Source of the DNA: CAYWMD01 sp964458575
Lineage (GTDB): Bacteria > Verrucomicrobiota > Verrucomicrobiia > Limisphaerales > JADLHS01
Reading direction: 5' to 3'
DNA length: 64,000 bases
Assembly: GCA_964458575.1 (NCBI GenBank)
Contig: CAYWMD010000005.1
Span: 1 to 64,000, forward strand
Below are positions 37,616-46,898 of the stretch, one piece after another. The translations under genes and the position numbers were made by a program. A model generated the notes under the pieces. The model had not been told where the DNA came from. It saw only the letters and a program-made list of their open reading frames with translations, and searched no databases. Numbering within the stretch: the stretch's first letter is position 1; every line of letters starts with the position of its first letter.

Positions 37616-38467
37616 TCAACAGACGAATTCGAGTTCCTGCCGATGCGGGATCAGCTTGCGCTCGAATGCCTGTCCGAGAAAACGGCGGATGGATTCGCGG
37701 CCACGTTCGCCATAGTCCAGCGTCCAATGGTTCACGTACATGCCGACGAATTTGTCCGCGAGATCACGTCCCATGTCGCGGGCATATTGCAGCGCGTGCT
37801 GCACCGCCTCGGCGCGGTGATCGAGGCTGAACTGGATGCTCGCCGTCAAGATATCGGAAATGGTTTTGCGCGTGGCCCGATCGAATTGCTTGTGAATCAC
37901 ATTGCCGCCGAGGGGCAGGGGCAGCCCGTTGTTCTCGCGTCCCCACCAGACGCCGAGGTCCTCGCACACTACCAGCCCTTCGTTTTCATAGGTGAGTTGA
38001 CCTTCGTGAATGATCAAACCGACCTCCGCCGCGCCAGAGCGCACGGCTTGGAAGATCTGATCGAACGACACGACGATGAAATTGATATCCCTCGCCGGCC
38101 TGCCCAGCCAGAGTTGCAATGCCAGAAAGGCGCTCGTCATTTTTCCCGGCACCGCGATTTTCTTCGATGCGATTTCCTCCCGGGAGAACTTTTGTTTGGC
38201 CACGAGCATCGGTCCGTAACCATCGCCCATGCTCGCGCCGCTGGGCAGAAGCGCGTATTTGTCCGAAACGTAGGCGTAGGCGTGGATGCTCACGGCGGAG
38301 ATGTCGAGCTCACCGCGCGTGGCGCGCTCGTTCAAGGTTTGGATGTCCTGCAAAATGTGCTCGAACCTGAACCCCTGCGTGGGGATCAACTCCTTCGCCA
38401 ACCCGTAAAACATGAAGGCATCGTCCGGGTCTGGCGAATGTCCAAGCGTCAGCAATCGTTTGCTCAT
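37616..38467 (-). CDS. mqnD: 1,4-dihydroxy-6-naphthoate synthase (futalosine pathway)
   Basis: A 283-residue MqnD. Motifs: TLGHSPDPDDAFMFYGLA, HILQDIQTLNERA, SAVSIHAYAYVSDKYALLPSGASMGDGYGP and NVIHKQF. The enzyme converts cyclic dehypoxanthine futalosine to 1,4-dihydroxy-6-naphthoate in menaquinone synthesis. This indicates the organism makes menaquinone by the Mqn route. The ATG at 38467 gives the canonical N-terminus. Divergent from the following Tat-exported gene by 69 bases. Confidence 0.94.
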   Translation of the reverse strand: MSKRLLTLGHSPDPDDAFMFYGLAKELIPTQGFRFEHILQDIQTLNERATRGELDISAVSIHAYAYVSDKYALLPSGASMGDGYGPMLVAKQKFSREEIASKKIAVPGKMTSAFLALQLWLGRPARDINFIVVSFDQIFQAVRSGAAEVGLIIHEGQLTYENEGLVVCEDLGVWWGRENNGLPLPLGGNVIHKQFDRATRKTISDILTASIQFSLDHRAEAVQHALQYARDMGRDLADKFVGMYVNHWTLDYGERGRESIRRFLGQAFERKLIPHRQELEFVC

Positions 38468-38536
38468 CCCCGAGAATTTGTTCGCGTTCGAGGCGGCATG
38501 TCGAATAAAAAGCGGCGGGCAGACTTCGGAATAATC

Positions 38537-39757
38537 ATGAATCGTCGCAATTTTCTGCAAACGCTCGCGGGCAGCGCGGGCGTCCTTGCGCTCCATCCGC
38601 TGGCCGCCGTTGCCAAACCGGCGGCCGCGTTGCCGTCAAACCCGGCGGTGGAGGCGAAGATCCAGAAGCTCATTGACGCCCACCGCCCCAGCCGCCTCAA
38701 AAAATTGCCCCGCGATTTTAACGGACGGGTTGGTGCATCCCACGTCGCCGGCCGCTACCATCTCACCGACCAGCCGTTCCTGATTGAAGGTGCGGAGAAG
38801 TTGCTGCAACTGGGGACCCGGCTCGGCAAGTTCTGGTTCTACCCCAACCTGGCGTCGGCCTATTACCCCTTCAACAGTCAATGGGAAAAATGCGCGACCC
38901 TGGTGGACCTGGCGCGATCAAATTATTTCCAGCGGCTCTTCGCCATGCCGTTTGCGACCATCATGCTGGAAACCGGGCTGCCGTCCGAATGGCCGACCGC
39001 TGACGGCAAATCCGCCGTTGGCCCTGCCAACGAAATCACCCAGGCCTACTTCGATCTGGCCGCGCACCTTTACGCCGTGTTCCGCGACCGCAAGGTCACG
39101 GTGATCATTCAACATTGGGAAGGCGACTGGATGCTCCGCGGCCGCGGGGGCGAACTCTGGAATCCGCCGCCCGCCGACTGGAGGCAGCGTTGCGACGCCA
39201 TGGTCCAATGGCTCACCGCCCGGCAAGAAGGTGTCACCAAGGCCCGCCTGCAGTTTGGTAAACGCGCCAAATGCCGCATCGCCCACGCTGCCGAGGTGAA
39301 CCGCGTGGCCGATCTGTGGCAGGGTATTCCCACCATGACCGAGCATGTCTTGCCACACGTCGAACTCGATCTGGTTTCCTACAGTTGTTACGACGGGATG
39401 AAGGACGGCCTCACGCTTTGGAAATGCATCGCTGAAATCAAAAAGCACGCGCGGACCACCGGGTTGTTCAAAAAGCACCCCGTTTACATCGGCGAAGTCG
39501 GAATCCCGGAAAACAACAAGCCAGCAAACCTGACCGGGCGTTGGGACGAATTGCTCGGCACCATGCTCGCAGCCGAAGTGCCCTACATCGCCATGTGGGA
39601 GCTATACTGCAACGAACCTGGCAAACAACCGCCGCCCCCGGCGCCGATCAAGAACTTCGACGACGCCCGGGGTTTCTGGCTCGTGCGCCCGGACGGGTCG
39701 TTGAGCGAAACCGGAAGATTCTTCACGGCGCTCTGGGAGCGCGGCGCCAAACACTGA
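38537..39757 (+). CDS. Tat-exported putative glycoside hydrolase-like protein
   Basis: A 406-residue protein starting with a twin-arginine signal (MNRRNFLQTLAGSAGVLALH). The mature part looks like a TIM-barrel glycosidase: WFYPNLASAYYPF, TVIIQHWEGDWMLRG, LVSYSCYDGMKDG, HPVYIGEVGIPEN with a candidate catalytic Glu, and YIAMWELYCNEPG. I do not recognise a named family. It is followed, on the same strand, by an isomerase-like and an oxidoreductase gene, both also Tat-exported, so the three may form a sugar-processing unit. Confidence 0.7.
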   Translation: MNRRNFLQTLAGSAGVLALHPLAAVAKPAAALPSNPAVEAKIQKLIDAHRPSRLKKLPRDFNGRVGASHVAGRYHLTDQPFLIEGAEKLLQLGTRLGKFWFYPNLASAYYPFNSQWEKCATLVDLARSNYFQRLFAMPFATIMLETGLPSEWPTADGKSAVGPANEITQAYFDLAAHLYAVFRDRKVTVIIQHWEGDWMLRGRGGELWNPPPADWRQRCDAMVQWLTARQEGVTKARLQFGKRAKCRIAHAAEVNRVADLWQGIPTMTEHVLPHVELDLVSYSCYDGMKDGLTLWKCIAEIKKHARTTGLFKKHPVYIGEVGIPENNKPANLTGRWDELLGTMLAAEVPYIAMWELYCNEPGKQPPPPAPIKNFDDARGFWLVRPDGSLSETGRFFTALWERGAKH

Positions 39758-39832
39758 GCGATGGGTGGGAATCGTTTGAATCGCTTGACATCGAAATCCG
39801 CGTGTCCCACTAAATGTTGCATGTTGCACGCA

Positions 39833-40780
39833 ATGAACCGCCGCCAGTTTCTCAGCACCACCACCGTCGCGCTGGCCCTGCTGCCGGGGATGACGGCGCG
39901 CGCGGTGCCATCTCGCGGACGAATCCGCCAGGCCATGATCGTGAACGAGGTCACGGAACAGGCGCTGGCGCCGATCAAGGCCGCCGGCTTCGACGGTGTC
40001 GAAACCCGGCACATCTGCCCGGAAGCCGAGGCTGCGGTCGGTCGCGCCGTTGCCGAAAAGCTCGGCCTGCGGGTGCATTCGGTGCTGCGCGGCTGGATGA
40101 ATTTCAACAGCGAGGATCCGCAGGAAGTGGAGACTTCGCTCGAGAAGGTGCGCCTGGCCCTGCGCGCGGCGAAAGCCTACGGCGCGGACGCCGTTCTGCT
40201 GGTGCCGTGCCGGGTCGTTGACATTCCCATGCCGGAACCATGGCAGTTTGACATCGCCTTCGACGCCACGACCGGCCACGTCACCCGCGTGGTGGCGGGC
40301 GACAACCGCAAGTTCGAGTCCTACATCCAGGCGCAGAATCGCGCCACGGACACCTCGCGCCTGGCCGTGGAAAAGCTCATACCGCTGGCGGAACAATTGA
40401 AGGTGATCATCGCCTTGGAAAACGTCTGGAACAACCTCTGGGTGCAACCGGCGCTCTACCAGAACTTCGTTGCGTCGTTCGGCAGTCCGTGGGTCCAGTC
40501 GTATTTTGACATCGGCAACCACGTGAAGTACGCACCGCCCCAGGACTGGATCAAAGCCCTTGGCCCGTTGATCGCCAAACTCCACATCAAGGATTTTAAA
40601 CTCAACGCGAATGGCCGCGGCGGAAAATTCGTGCATCCCCGCGACGGCAGCATTGACTGGCCGGCCGTGTGGCGTGCGCTGGACGCCGTCGGCTATGCGG
40701 GCTGGGCGACCATCGAGGACCGCGGGTTGGAACTCGCCGAATTCAAACGGCGGTTTGATCTCATCGTCGAGGGAAAATAA
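39833..40780 (+). CDS. Tat-exported sugar phosphate isomerase/epimerase-like protein
   Basis: A 315-residue protein from the ATG at 39833 (MNRRQFLSTTTVALALL, a Tat signal). The core is an AP-endonuclease-2 or xylose-isomerase-like TIM barrel with a metal site formed by Glu in IALENVWNN, Asp in SYFDIGNHVKY, His in LHIKDFK and Glu in WATIEDRGL. The family includes sugar epimerases and dehydratases. Export is common for this family in Verrucomicrobia and Planctomycetes. It lies 75 bases after the glycosidase-like gene and 26 before the next gene. Confidence 0.88.
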   Translation: MNRRQFLSTTTVALALLPGMTARAVPSRGRIRQAMIVNEVTEQALAPIKAAGFDGVETRHICPEAEAAVGRAVAEKLGLRVHSVLRGWMNFNSEDPQEVETSLEKVRLALRAAKAYGADAVLLVPCRVVDIPMPEPWQFDIAFDATTGHVTRVVAGDNRKFESYIQAQNRATDTSRLAVEKLIPLAEQLKVIIALENVWNNLWVQPALYQNFVASFGSPWVQSYFDIGNHVKYAPPQDWIKALGPLIAKLHIKDFKLNANGRGGKFVHPRDGSIDWPAVWRALDAVGYAGWATIEDRGLELAEFKRRFDLIVEGK

Positions 40781-40806
40781 TCACTGAACCATCATCAATT
40801 AAATCC

Positions 40807-42141
40807 ATGAAATCCCTGCTTTCCCGGCGTCAATTCAACCGCACGCTGTTCACCGCCGTTGGCGCGCTCGGCGTGGCCCCGGCGTTTTTGCGCGGACAGA
40901 ACCTGAACAACAAACTCAACCTCGCCATCATCGGCACGGGCGGTCGCGGCGGGGCCAACCTGCAATCGGTTGCTTCCGAGAACATCGTCGCGCTGTGCGA
41001 CGTCAACGGCAAGAGCCTGGACCAGGCCGCGGCGAAATATCCGAACGCGCGCAAGTTCGTGGATTTTCGCAAAGTCTTTGACCGCGCGAAGGACTTCGAC
41101 GCCGTGGTTGTGAGCACGTGCGAACACACGCACGCCTTCGCCACCATGCTCGCGCTCAAGCACCAGAAGCACGTCTATTGCGAAAAACCGCTCACGCACA
41201 ACATCTGGGAGGCGCGCAAGATTCGCGAGGCGGCCGCGAAAGCCCGGGTTGCCACGCAGATGGGCATCCAGATTCACGCCACGGATAATTACCGGCAGGT
41301 GGTGGAACTCGTGCAAAGCGGGATCATCGGCCCGGTGCGCGAGGCCCACGTCTGGGTCTCCCGCGCGTGGGGCTGGCAAAGCGAGGCCGACGCCAAACGC
41401 CACAAGGACATCGTATGGGTCGTCGAGCGCCCCGCGGAAGCGCAGCCCGTGCCTGAAGGGTTGGCTTGGGAACTGTGGCTTGGCCCGGCGCCGGCCCGGC
41501 CGTTCAACACCGTGTATTTTCCCGGGCCGAAATGGTATCGCTGGTGGGATTTTGGCAACGGCACGATGAGCGATCTGGGCAGCCATTGGAACGACCTGCC
41601 GTTCTGGGCGCTTAAGTTGCAAGCGCCGCTCACCATCGAGGCGGCCGGCCCGCCGCCGCACCCGGAGATTGCGCCGGCCTCGATGAGCGCCACTTACGAG
41701 TATGGCGCGCGCGGCGACCTTCCGCCCGTCAAACTCACGTGGCATCAAGGTGAGAGCAAACCGGAAATCTGGCAGCGTGGTGGCATTCCGCAATGGACCA
41801 ACGGCTGCCTGTTCATCGGTGACAAAGGCATGATCCTGGCCGATTACGGCAAGCATCTGCTCCTGCCGGAAAAGGAATTTGCCGGATCGCAACCGCCGTC
41901 GCCGACCATTCCCCGCTCGCCGGGACATCACCAGGAATGGCTGCTGGCCTGCAAAACCGGGCAGCCGACCAGCGCGAATTTCGAGTACTCCGGCTGGCTC
42001 ACCGAGGCGAACCATCTCGGCAACGTCGCCTACCGGACGGGCAAGAAATTGGCCTGGAATCCGAAAACCCTGAAGGCAACGAACGCACCGGAAGCGGATA
42101 AATTCATCCGTCGCACCTACCGCAAAGGGTGGAAGTTGTAG
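40807..42141 (+). CDS. Tat-exported Gfo/Idh/MocA-family oxidoreductase
   Basis: A 444-residue paralogue of the proteins at 12564 and 52160. The Tat signal is SRRQFNRTLFTAVGALGVAPA; the nucleotide-binding domain has LNLAIIGTGGRGGANLQ and VALCDVN; the EKPLTHN motif contains the conserved catalytic-type Lys. The substrate domain holds WWDFGNGTMSDLGSHWNDLPFWAL. With the isomerase-like gene 26 bases upstream, it probably works on the same sugar outside the cytoplasm. Specific reaction unknown. Confidence 0.9.
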   Translation: MKSLLSRRQFNRTLFTAVGALGVAPAFLRGQNLNNKLNLAIIGTGGRGGANLQSVASENIVALCDVNGKSLDQAAAKYPNARKFVDFRKVFDRAKDFDAVVVSTCEHTHAFATMLALKHQKHVYCEKPLTHNIWEARKIREAAAKARVATQMGIQIHATDNYRQVVELVQSGIIGPVREAHVWVSRAWGWQSEADAKRHKDIVWVVERPAEAQPVPEGLAWELWLGPAPARPFNTVYFPGPKWYRWWDFGNGTMSDLGSHWNDLPFWALKLQAPLTIEAAGPPPHPEIAPASMSATYEYGARGDLPPVKLTWHQGESKPEIWQRGGIPQWTNGCLFIGDKGMILADYGKHLLLPEKEFAGSQPPSPTIPRSPGHHQEWLLACKTGQPTSANFEYSGWLTEANHLGNVAYRTGKKLAWNPKTLKATNAPEADKFIRRTYRKGWKL

Positions 42142-42278
42142 TCACCGGCCGGGGATTCGAATGGCAGTTGTAGAGCTGCCGCGCATTGGTGTGCAGGTGA
42201 CTACGAAGGTTTGCACAACGACCTCTCGTGAAGCACCCGGGCTATGTGGTCACACAGCCGCTTTTCAAGGCGTGGTTG

Positions 42279-44633
42279 TCAATGAACCTCGAACGCATAC
42301 AGGTTTCCATCGTAACCCCCGATGTAAAGCGTTCCCTTATGAATCAGCGGGGACGAGGCAACCGGCACTCCGAGTGGATGGCAGGCCAGTTTCTCTCCGG
42401 TCGCAAGTGACAGCGCGTAAACCACCCCATCGCTGGCACCGGTGAATACTTTGTCGCCGTGGATGGCGGGCGAACTGTTCACGTCGCGCTCGCCGCGTTT
42501 GTAGGGTTGCAATGACGAAAGGCTCGAACCCGTCTCGAAGGTCCAGAGCACGGCGCCGTCGTTCCCGGAAAGCGCGAGAATGTCGCCCGTCGCGGTGCCC
42601 GTGATGATTTTATCGCCCGCAATGGCCGGCACGGAGGCGGTGTCGCCAATCTTTGCGGTTCGGGACCAAAGCACCGTTCCGTTGGTCGGGGAAAGGCCGG
42701 TGAGCACACCGTTTTTCAGCGTGTAGATGACGCCGTTGGCCGCGAGGCAGCCGTTGAATTTTCCGTCGGCTTTCCACACGCGCCGGCCCGTGGCGAGGTC
42801 CAGGGCCACGGCGCCTTGGTCGGAGTGCAGCAGCAATTTGTCTTCGCACACCGTTGGGATGGTGTAACTGCTGGGCCACCAATCGCTTTTTCCCTCGCCG
42901 GCTTCCCAAAGCTTTTTGCCGGTATTCACGTCGAAGGCCGCAATGTAGGAGCGGCGTCCGACGTAAACCACGCCGTTCGCGACCGTGGTCGCCGCCACCT
43001 CCCAGCGCTCCCGCTTGCAATCGAGTTCAGCTTGCCAAAGCAATTTGCCAGATGATTCATCGAGGGCGTAAAGCCAACCCGCGACGCTCGTGGCGAAGAA
43101 GCGCCCGTTCGCGGCGGCGATGTTGTTCTTGATGCCGCTGTCGGTCTTGAAGTGCCAGATTCTTTTGCCGTTCACATCGAAGGCCGCGACGCCACAGTGC
43201 TTCAAGTCGCCTTTGTCGTCCACGCCCACGGCGATGTACTTGCGCCCGGCTCGCGGCGAGGAAATGCCGATGAAGCCGCCCGTGGGCGAAACCCATTTCA
43301 AGCGCAGGGGCGAGTCCGGGGAAGCGATGTCAGCGCCGGATGGGACGTTGAACTGCGCGGATTGCTCCCACGTCTGGCCGTTCGCGGCGTTCACGCGAAT
43401 CGTCAGCGATTGCGAACCGGACCGGTGTTTCCCGCTGATGTTGCCGGCCCAGGTCCACGGGCTGACTTGCTTCAAGCGCACACCACGGCGCGCGGTTTCA
43501 CAATAGACGCTCTCGATTTCAGATCGCGAATCATAGGTGTTCACCACGACCGGGATTTTTCCGGAGTCCGGGCTGACCGTTCCGTGCGGCGACACCACAA
43601 CGCAATGCCGGTTGAAGCCGCCGAGCCGGAGTTCCAGGTCCAGCTTCCCGCGATGCACGTCCACGATCCGAAAACTGCGCGGATGCCGGTCAATCCCGCC
43701 GAAGCGTAACGGTGGGGTGTTGATGTCGAGGACGCCGTGGCTTTCCCGCACGCGGTTGCCGTGCCAGTGGCCGCTCAGAACCGCGGCGGCGCCGAGCTTC
43801 GACAAATATTCAACCTGTTTCTGGGTGGGCAGATAGTGCAGCGCGAAGATGCGCGTCGCCCCCTTGGGCGCGGCGGCCAAATCCTGGCTGATCCATTGCC
43901 TCTGAACGTCCTCGTCAAACCGCATCGCATCCAACAGCACGAAGTGGCAGTTGCCCACGTTGAATGAATAATAGTTTGGTCCGAGATAGCGGTGGTAATG
44001 CGCCAGTCCTTCTGCGCTTTTCGCGTCGTGATTGCCTGGCAGGTTGAACAGCGGAAGCTTGAAGCTCGCGATGCCGCGAACGTAGCCCTCGTATTCGTTC
44101 GTCTTGTTGCCGATGTTCACCAGATCGCCGCTCGCCAGCGCGAACGCCGCCGCGGGCGCAAGGTTGTTGATCTCGGCGATGTCCTCGACAAACGTGCGGC
44201 CCGTTTCCTCGGTCTCGGTGACGTGCGTGTCCGAGATTTGCACGAAGCGCACCGCGCTTTTGACCGACTCGGGCCACGCCACCAGCGGGAAGGAGATGTT
44301 CGTTTGGGCGCCGACGCGGGCATAGAAAGACTGCAGATGGGCAGACCGGTAGCCTTTGGGCAACGACACGAAAACCAATCGGCCCGGTTCGGTTTCCAGC
44401 TCGTAATCCCCATGCCGTGAAGTCACCACCAGCTTTTGGCCGTCGGAAACGGCGACGCGGGCCAGTCCCGGTTCGCGTGGGTCCATCACGCCATTGCCAT
44501 TGCGGTCGTGGAACACCTTGCCGGAGATGGTTGTTCCGAAGGCGGAGGTTGCGGTCCATAGACAGCCAAGCGAGAACACGCACAAGAAGCGGTGGGATTT
44601 GGGCGCAAGCGAGAGGACAAAGTTGGTTGTCAT
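42279..44633 (-). CDS. Metallophosphoesterase fused to a PQQ-type beta-propeller
   Basis: A 784-residue secreted protein. The ATG at 44633 gives a signal region ending near TSAFG. Residues about 35-100: a Cna/SdrD-like domain with a calcium-type loop (GKVFHDRNGNGVMDPREPG). Residues about 125-340: calcineurin-like phosphoesterase with all metal motifs (VQISDTHV, SGDLVNIG, LPGNHD, GHWHGN). Residues about 470-784: a PQQ-like propeller with repeated GxLxWxxxL blades (YALDESSGKLLWQA, AFDVNTGKKLWEAG). The phosphoesterase half matches the family with an N-terminal calcium domain. The propeller may carry substrate or anchor the enzyme. Convergent with the oxidoreductase gene. Confidence 0.87.
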   Translation of the reverse strand: MTTNFVLSLAPKSHRFLCVFSLGCLWTATSAFGTTISGKVFHDRNGNGVMDPREPGLARVAVSDGQKLVVTSRHGDYELETEPGRLVFVSLPKGYRSAHLQSFYARVGAQTNISFPLVAWPESVKSAVRFVQISDTHVTETEETGRTFVEDIAEINNLAPAAAFALASGDLVNIGNKTNEYEGYVRGIASFKLPLFNLPGNHDAKSAEGLAHYHRYLGPNYYSFNVGNCHFVLLDAMRFDEDVQRQWISQDLAAAPKGATRIFALHYLPTQKQVEYLSKLGAAAVLSGHWHGNRVRESHGVLDINTPPLRFGGIDRHPRSFRIVDVHRGKLDLELRLGGFNRHCVVVSPHGTVSPDSGKIPVVVNTYDSRSEIESVYCETARRGVRLKQVSPWTWAGNISGKHRSGSQSLTIRVNAANGQTWEQSAQFNVPSGADIASPDSPLRLKWVSPTGGFIGISSPRAGRKYIAVGVDDKGDLKHCGVAAFDVNGKRIWHFKTDSGIKNNIAAANGRFFATSVAGWLYALDESSGKLLWQAELDCKRERWEVAATTVANGVVYVGRRSYIAAFDVNTGKKLWEAGEGKSDWWPSSYTIPTVCEDKLLLHSDQGAVALDLATGRRVWKADGKFNGCLAANGVIYTLKNGVLTGLSPTNGTVLWSRTAKIGDTASVPAIAGDKIITGTATGDILALSGNDGAVLWTFETGSSLSSLQPYKRGERDVNSSPAIHGDKVFTGASDGVVYALSLATGEKLACHPLGVPVASSPLIHKGTLYIGGYDGNLYAFEVH

Positions 44634-44745
44634 CAATGATTCCTCGGACGGCTGCGAAACCAAACTATTCATGAATCGTTTGTCGGCCCAGAACGCCGGG
44701 AGAGAATTTGCCCAACCAAGTTTCGCGCCTCTCCATCCGATGGTT

Positions 44746-45264
44746 TCAACCCAGGTCGGAATCTTCGATGATGATGGCGCCCTCGACCTTTGCGTCGCCG
44801 CGCCCGCGCACGAAGACGACCCGGCGAAAGCCGCACTGTTTGAGCAGGGCTTTCCAATCATCCAGAACGGCCTGGAGGTCCTTGCCTTGCAACTGCCAGA
44901 CGAGCGAAATCACGGCCAGGTCACGCTGGATGTTCATCCGATCCAACACGCCCGCCAGGTCCGGTTGCCGGATCTGCTGGAGAAATCCGTCCTCGCGGTA
45001 GCATGGACTCGTCATGAAAACGAAATCGTGTGAGTTGTATTGGAGGACGACACTGGCCTGACTGGCCTCGTGGAAGCGAGGCCGGGTGTCAGCCGGGGAC
45101 AGCGCACAGCCGACGAGGCCGAAGGCAAGGCTCAGCCCGACAGCCGCCAGGATCCCGGCGACGGAAACTGCCGGGAACGTCACCTTTCGGCACGGTTTTT
45201 CACCGGCCAGCTTCCAAACAAGCTGCGGCGATTCTGATGTGCGAAATCGGGATTTTCCAGCCAT
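44746..45264 (-). CDS. Putative lipoprotein of unknown function
   Basis: A 172-residue frame with a hydrophobic stretch ending in the lipobox-like L-V-G-C (AVGLSLAFGLVGC) near residue 53. The annotated ATG leaves about 30 charged residues before the hydrophobic part, so a later start (such as the GTG near 45183) may be correct. The mature part has VLDRMNIQRDLAVISLVWQLQG and LKQCGFRRVVFVRG, with an alternating alpha/beta pattern. No family recognised. It is divergent from the sigma-factor gene. Confidence 0.6.
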   Translation of the reverse strand: MAGKSRFRTSESPQLVWKLAGEKPCRKVTFPAVSVAGILAAVGLSLAFGLVGCALSPADTRPRFHEASQASVVLQYNSHDFVFMTSPCYREDGFLQQIRQPDLAGVLDRMNIQRDLAVISLVWQLQGKDLQAVLDDWKALLKQCGFRRVVFVRGRGDAKVEGAIIIEDSDLG

Positions 45265-45453
45265 GTTTAACCTTCACGGACAAATTCCAGATTGCCTGAA
45301 TCAAAGCAGACCCGAGCGTCGCTGTCAAAAGAATACCGGCACAGAACCGGGCCGGGCGCGCAACTTGGGCGTGCTCAGGACCGGTGGCTTGCGGGGCCGA
45401 ATGATGGCGACGCATCTTTTTGTTCGGTTTCCTCCGGTGGTGGGAACTGTAAG

Positions 45454-46884
45454 ATGGATATGGATATGGACGACCATGAACTGTTGGGTGAATTCGCGCA
45501 GGGTCACTCGGAAGCGGCGTTCCGCCGGCTGGTCGAGCGGCATGTGCGGATGGTTCTCTCCGCCGCACGCCGGATGGTGAACGACGATCATCTGGCGCAG
45601 GACGTGACCCAGAATGTTTTCACGACGCTGGCGCAAAAGGCTCGTGTCATTCGTCCGCCGCAAACGGTGGGCGGCTGGCTTTACAACACCACCCGAAATC
45701 TCGCCATGCACGCCGTGCGCGGGGAACGTCGCCGGCGCGAGCGGGAGGAAACCGCTGTCGCCATGCAATCGCACGAAACTCATTCCGACACGGACCGGCT
45801 CATGGAGCAACTCGAACCAGCCATGGCCGAATTGGACGCGGATGATCGCGACACTCTGGTGCTGCGTTATCTCGAGGACCGCAATCTGCGCGAAGTGGGC
45901 GCGGAATTTGGCATCAGCGAAGACGCGGCGCGCATGCGGGCGAACCGGGCGCTGGAACGATTGCGCGCGCTGCTCGATCGCCGGGGCGTGAGCGTGACGC
46001 CGGTGTTGCTGGCCGCGGCATTGGTTTCAACCGCGAGCAGCGCCGTGCCGGCGGGATTGGCCGGTGCGATCACAACCACGGCAGTTGCGGGGACGATTTT
46101 AACCACGGTAACCACCACAACCATGAACTGGATCAATGCAAAAGCCATCGCGGCCATTGTCAGCGCGGCCGTCCTGACCGGAACGGGAACGTATCTGGTG
46201 AAACAAAACGAAGCGAATCGCCTGCGCGATGAAAACGGAAAGTTGCTGGCGCAGCAGGCGGCTTTGACGACAGAGATTCAATCGGCGCAAAGTGCGGCGC
46301 AGTTGACGGCGAGCGAATTGGACCGGTCGAAGAAGGACAATCTGGAATTGTTGCGGCTGCGGAATGAAGTCGGGCAGTTGCGTCGTGACCTTGATTCCGC
46401 CCGGCAGCAAGCGAAGCAACAACCGGCGCAGTTGGACCGCCCGCCGTCCGCAACCGTGGCGGCCAACACGCTCGCGAAGGGGCAGGTGAACTTTGTGGGT
46501 TACGCTACGCCGGAAGCCGCGCTGCAGACGGTTGTTTGGGCGACGATGTCCGGGAATCTCACCGCCGACCAGGTCAAGGACAGTTTGTCGCCGGAACTGC
46601 TGAACGACCAACAGGCTTACGCCGCCTTTGAAATGAACCGAAAGCAATCGCTACCGGTTTTCAAAAGCGTGGATGTGCTGGCGAAAAAGACACTGGATGA
46701 GAACCGGGTTGAATTCAAACTGGTGATGAATGCGGACCTGGGCCCGAATGCTCAAGCCCGACCTCCCGCGGTGATGGTGTTGCCTTTGGCCAAGGTGGGC
46801 GATCAATGGAAGCTCGGCGGCAATCCGATGCAATACCGGGAAAAATGGGACACGGAGGGGTTGGTGCAGCGATACGGTCAGTAA
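45454..46884 (+). CDS. ECF-type sigma factor with C-terminal membrane and coiled-coil domains
   Basis: A 476-residue protein from the ATG at 45454. Residues about 1-165 are a complete ECF sigma factor: region 2 (AFRRLVERHVRMVLSAARRM, DAQD-like VTQNVFTTLAQKA, WLYNTTRN) and region 4 (LRYLEDRNLREVGAEFGISE with the helix-turn-helix). Then come hydrophobic Ala/Thr-rich segments (about 180-220 and 235-250), a coiled coil (about 255-340) and a soluble C-terminal domain. The extension would tether the sigma factor to the membrane with an extracytoplasmic sensor, replacing a separate anti-sigma gene; none is adjacent. This long form occurs in Verrucomicrobia and related phyla. Confidence 0.85.
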   Translation: MDMDMDDHELLGEFAQGHSEAAFRRLVERHVRMVLSAARRMVNDDHLAQDVTQNVFTTLAQKARVIRPPQTVGGWLYNTTRNLAMHAVRGERRRREREETAVAMQSHETHSDTDRLMEQLEPAMAELDADDRDTLVLRYLEDRNLREVGAEFGISEDAARMRANRALERLRALLDRRGVSVTPVLLAAALVSTASSAVPAGLAGAITTTAVAGTILTTVTTTTMNWINAKAIAAIVSAAVLTGTGTYLVKQNEANRLRDENGKLLAQQAALTTEIQSAQSAAQLTASELDRSKKDNLELLRLRNEVGQLRRDLDSARQQAKQQPAQLDRPPSATVAANTLAKGQVNFVGYATPEAALQTVVWATMSGNLTADQVKDSLSPELLNDQQAYAAFEMNRKQSLPVFKSVDVLAKKTLDENRVEFKLVMNADLGPNAQARPPAVMVLPLAKVGDQWKLGGNPMQYREKWDTEGLVQRYGQ

Positions 46885-46898
46885 GTGGCCAGTTTAAA

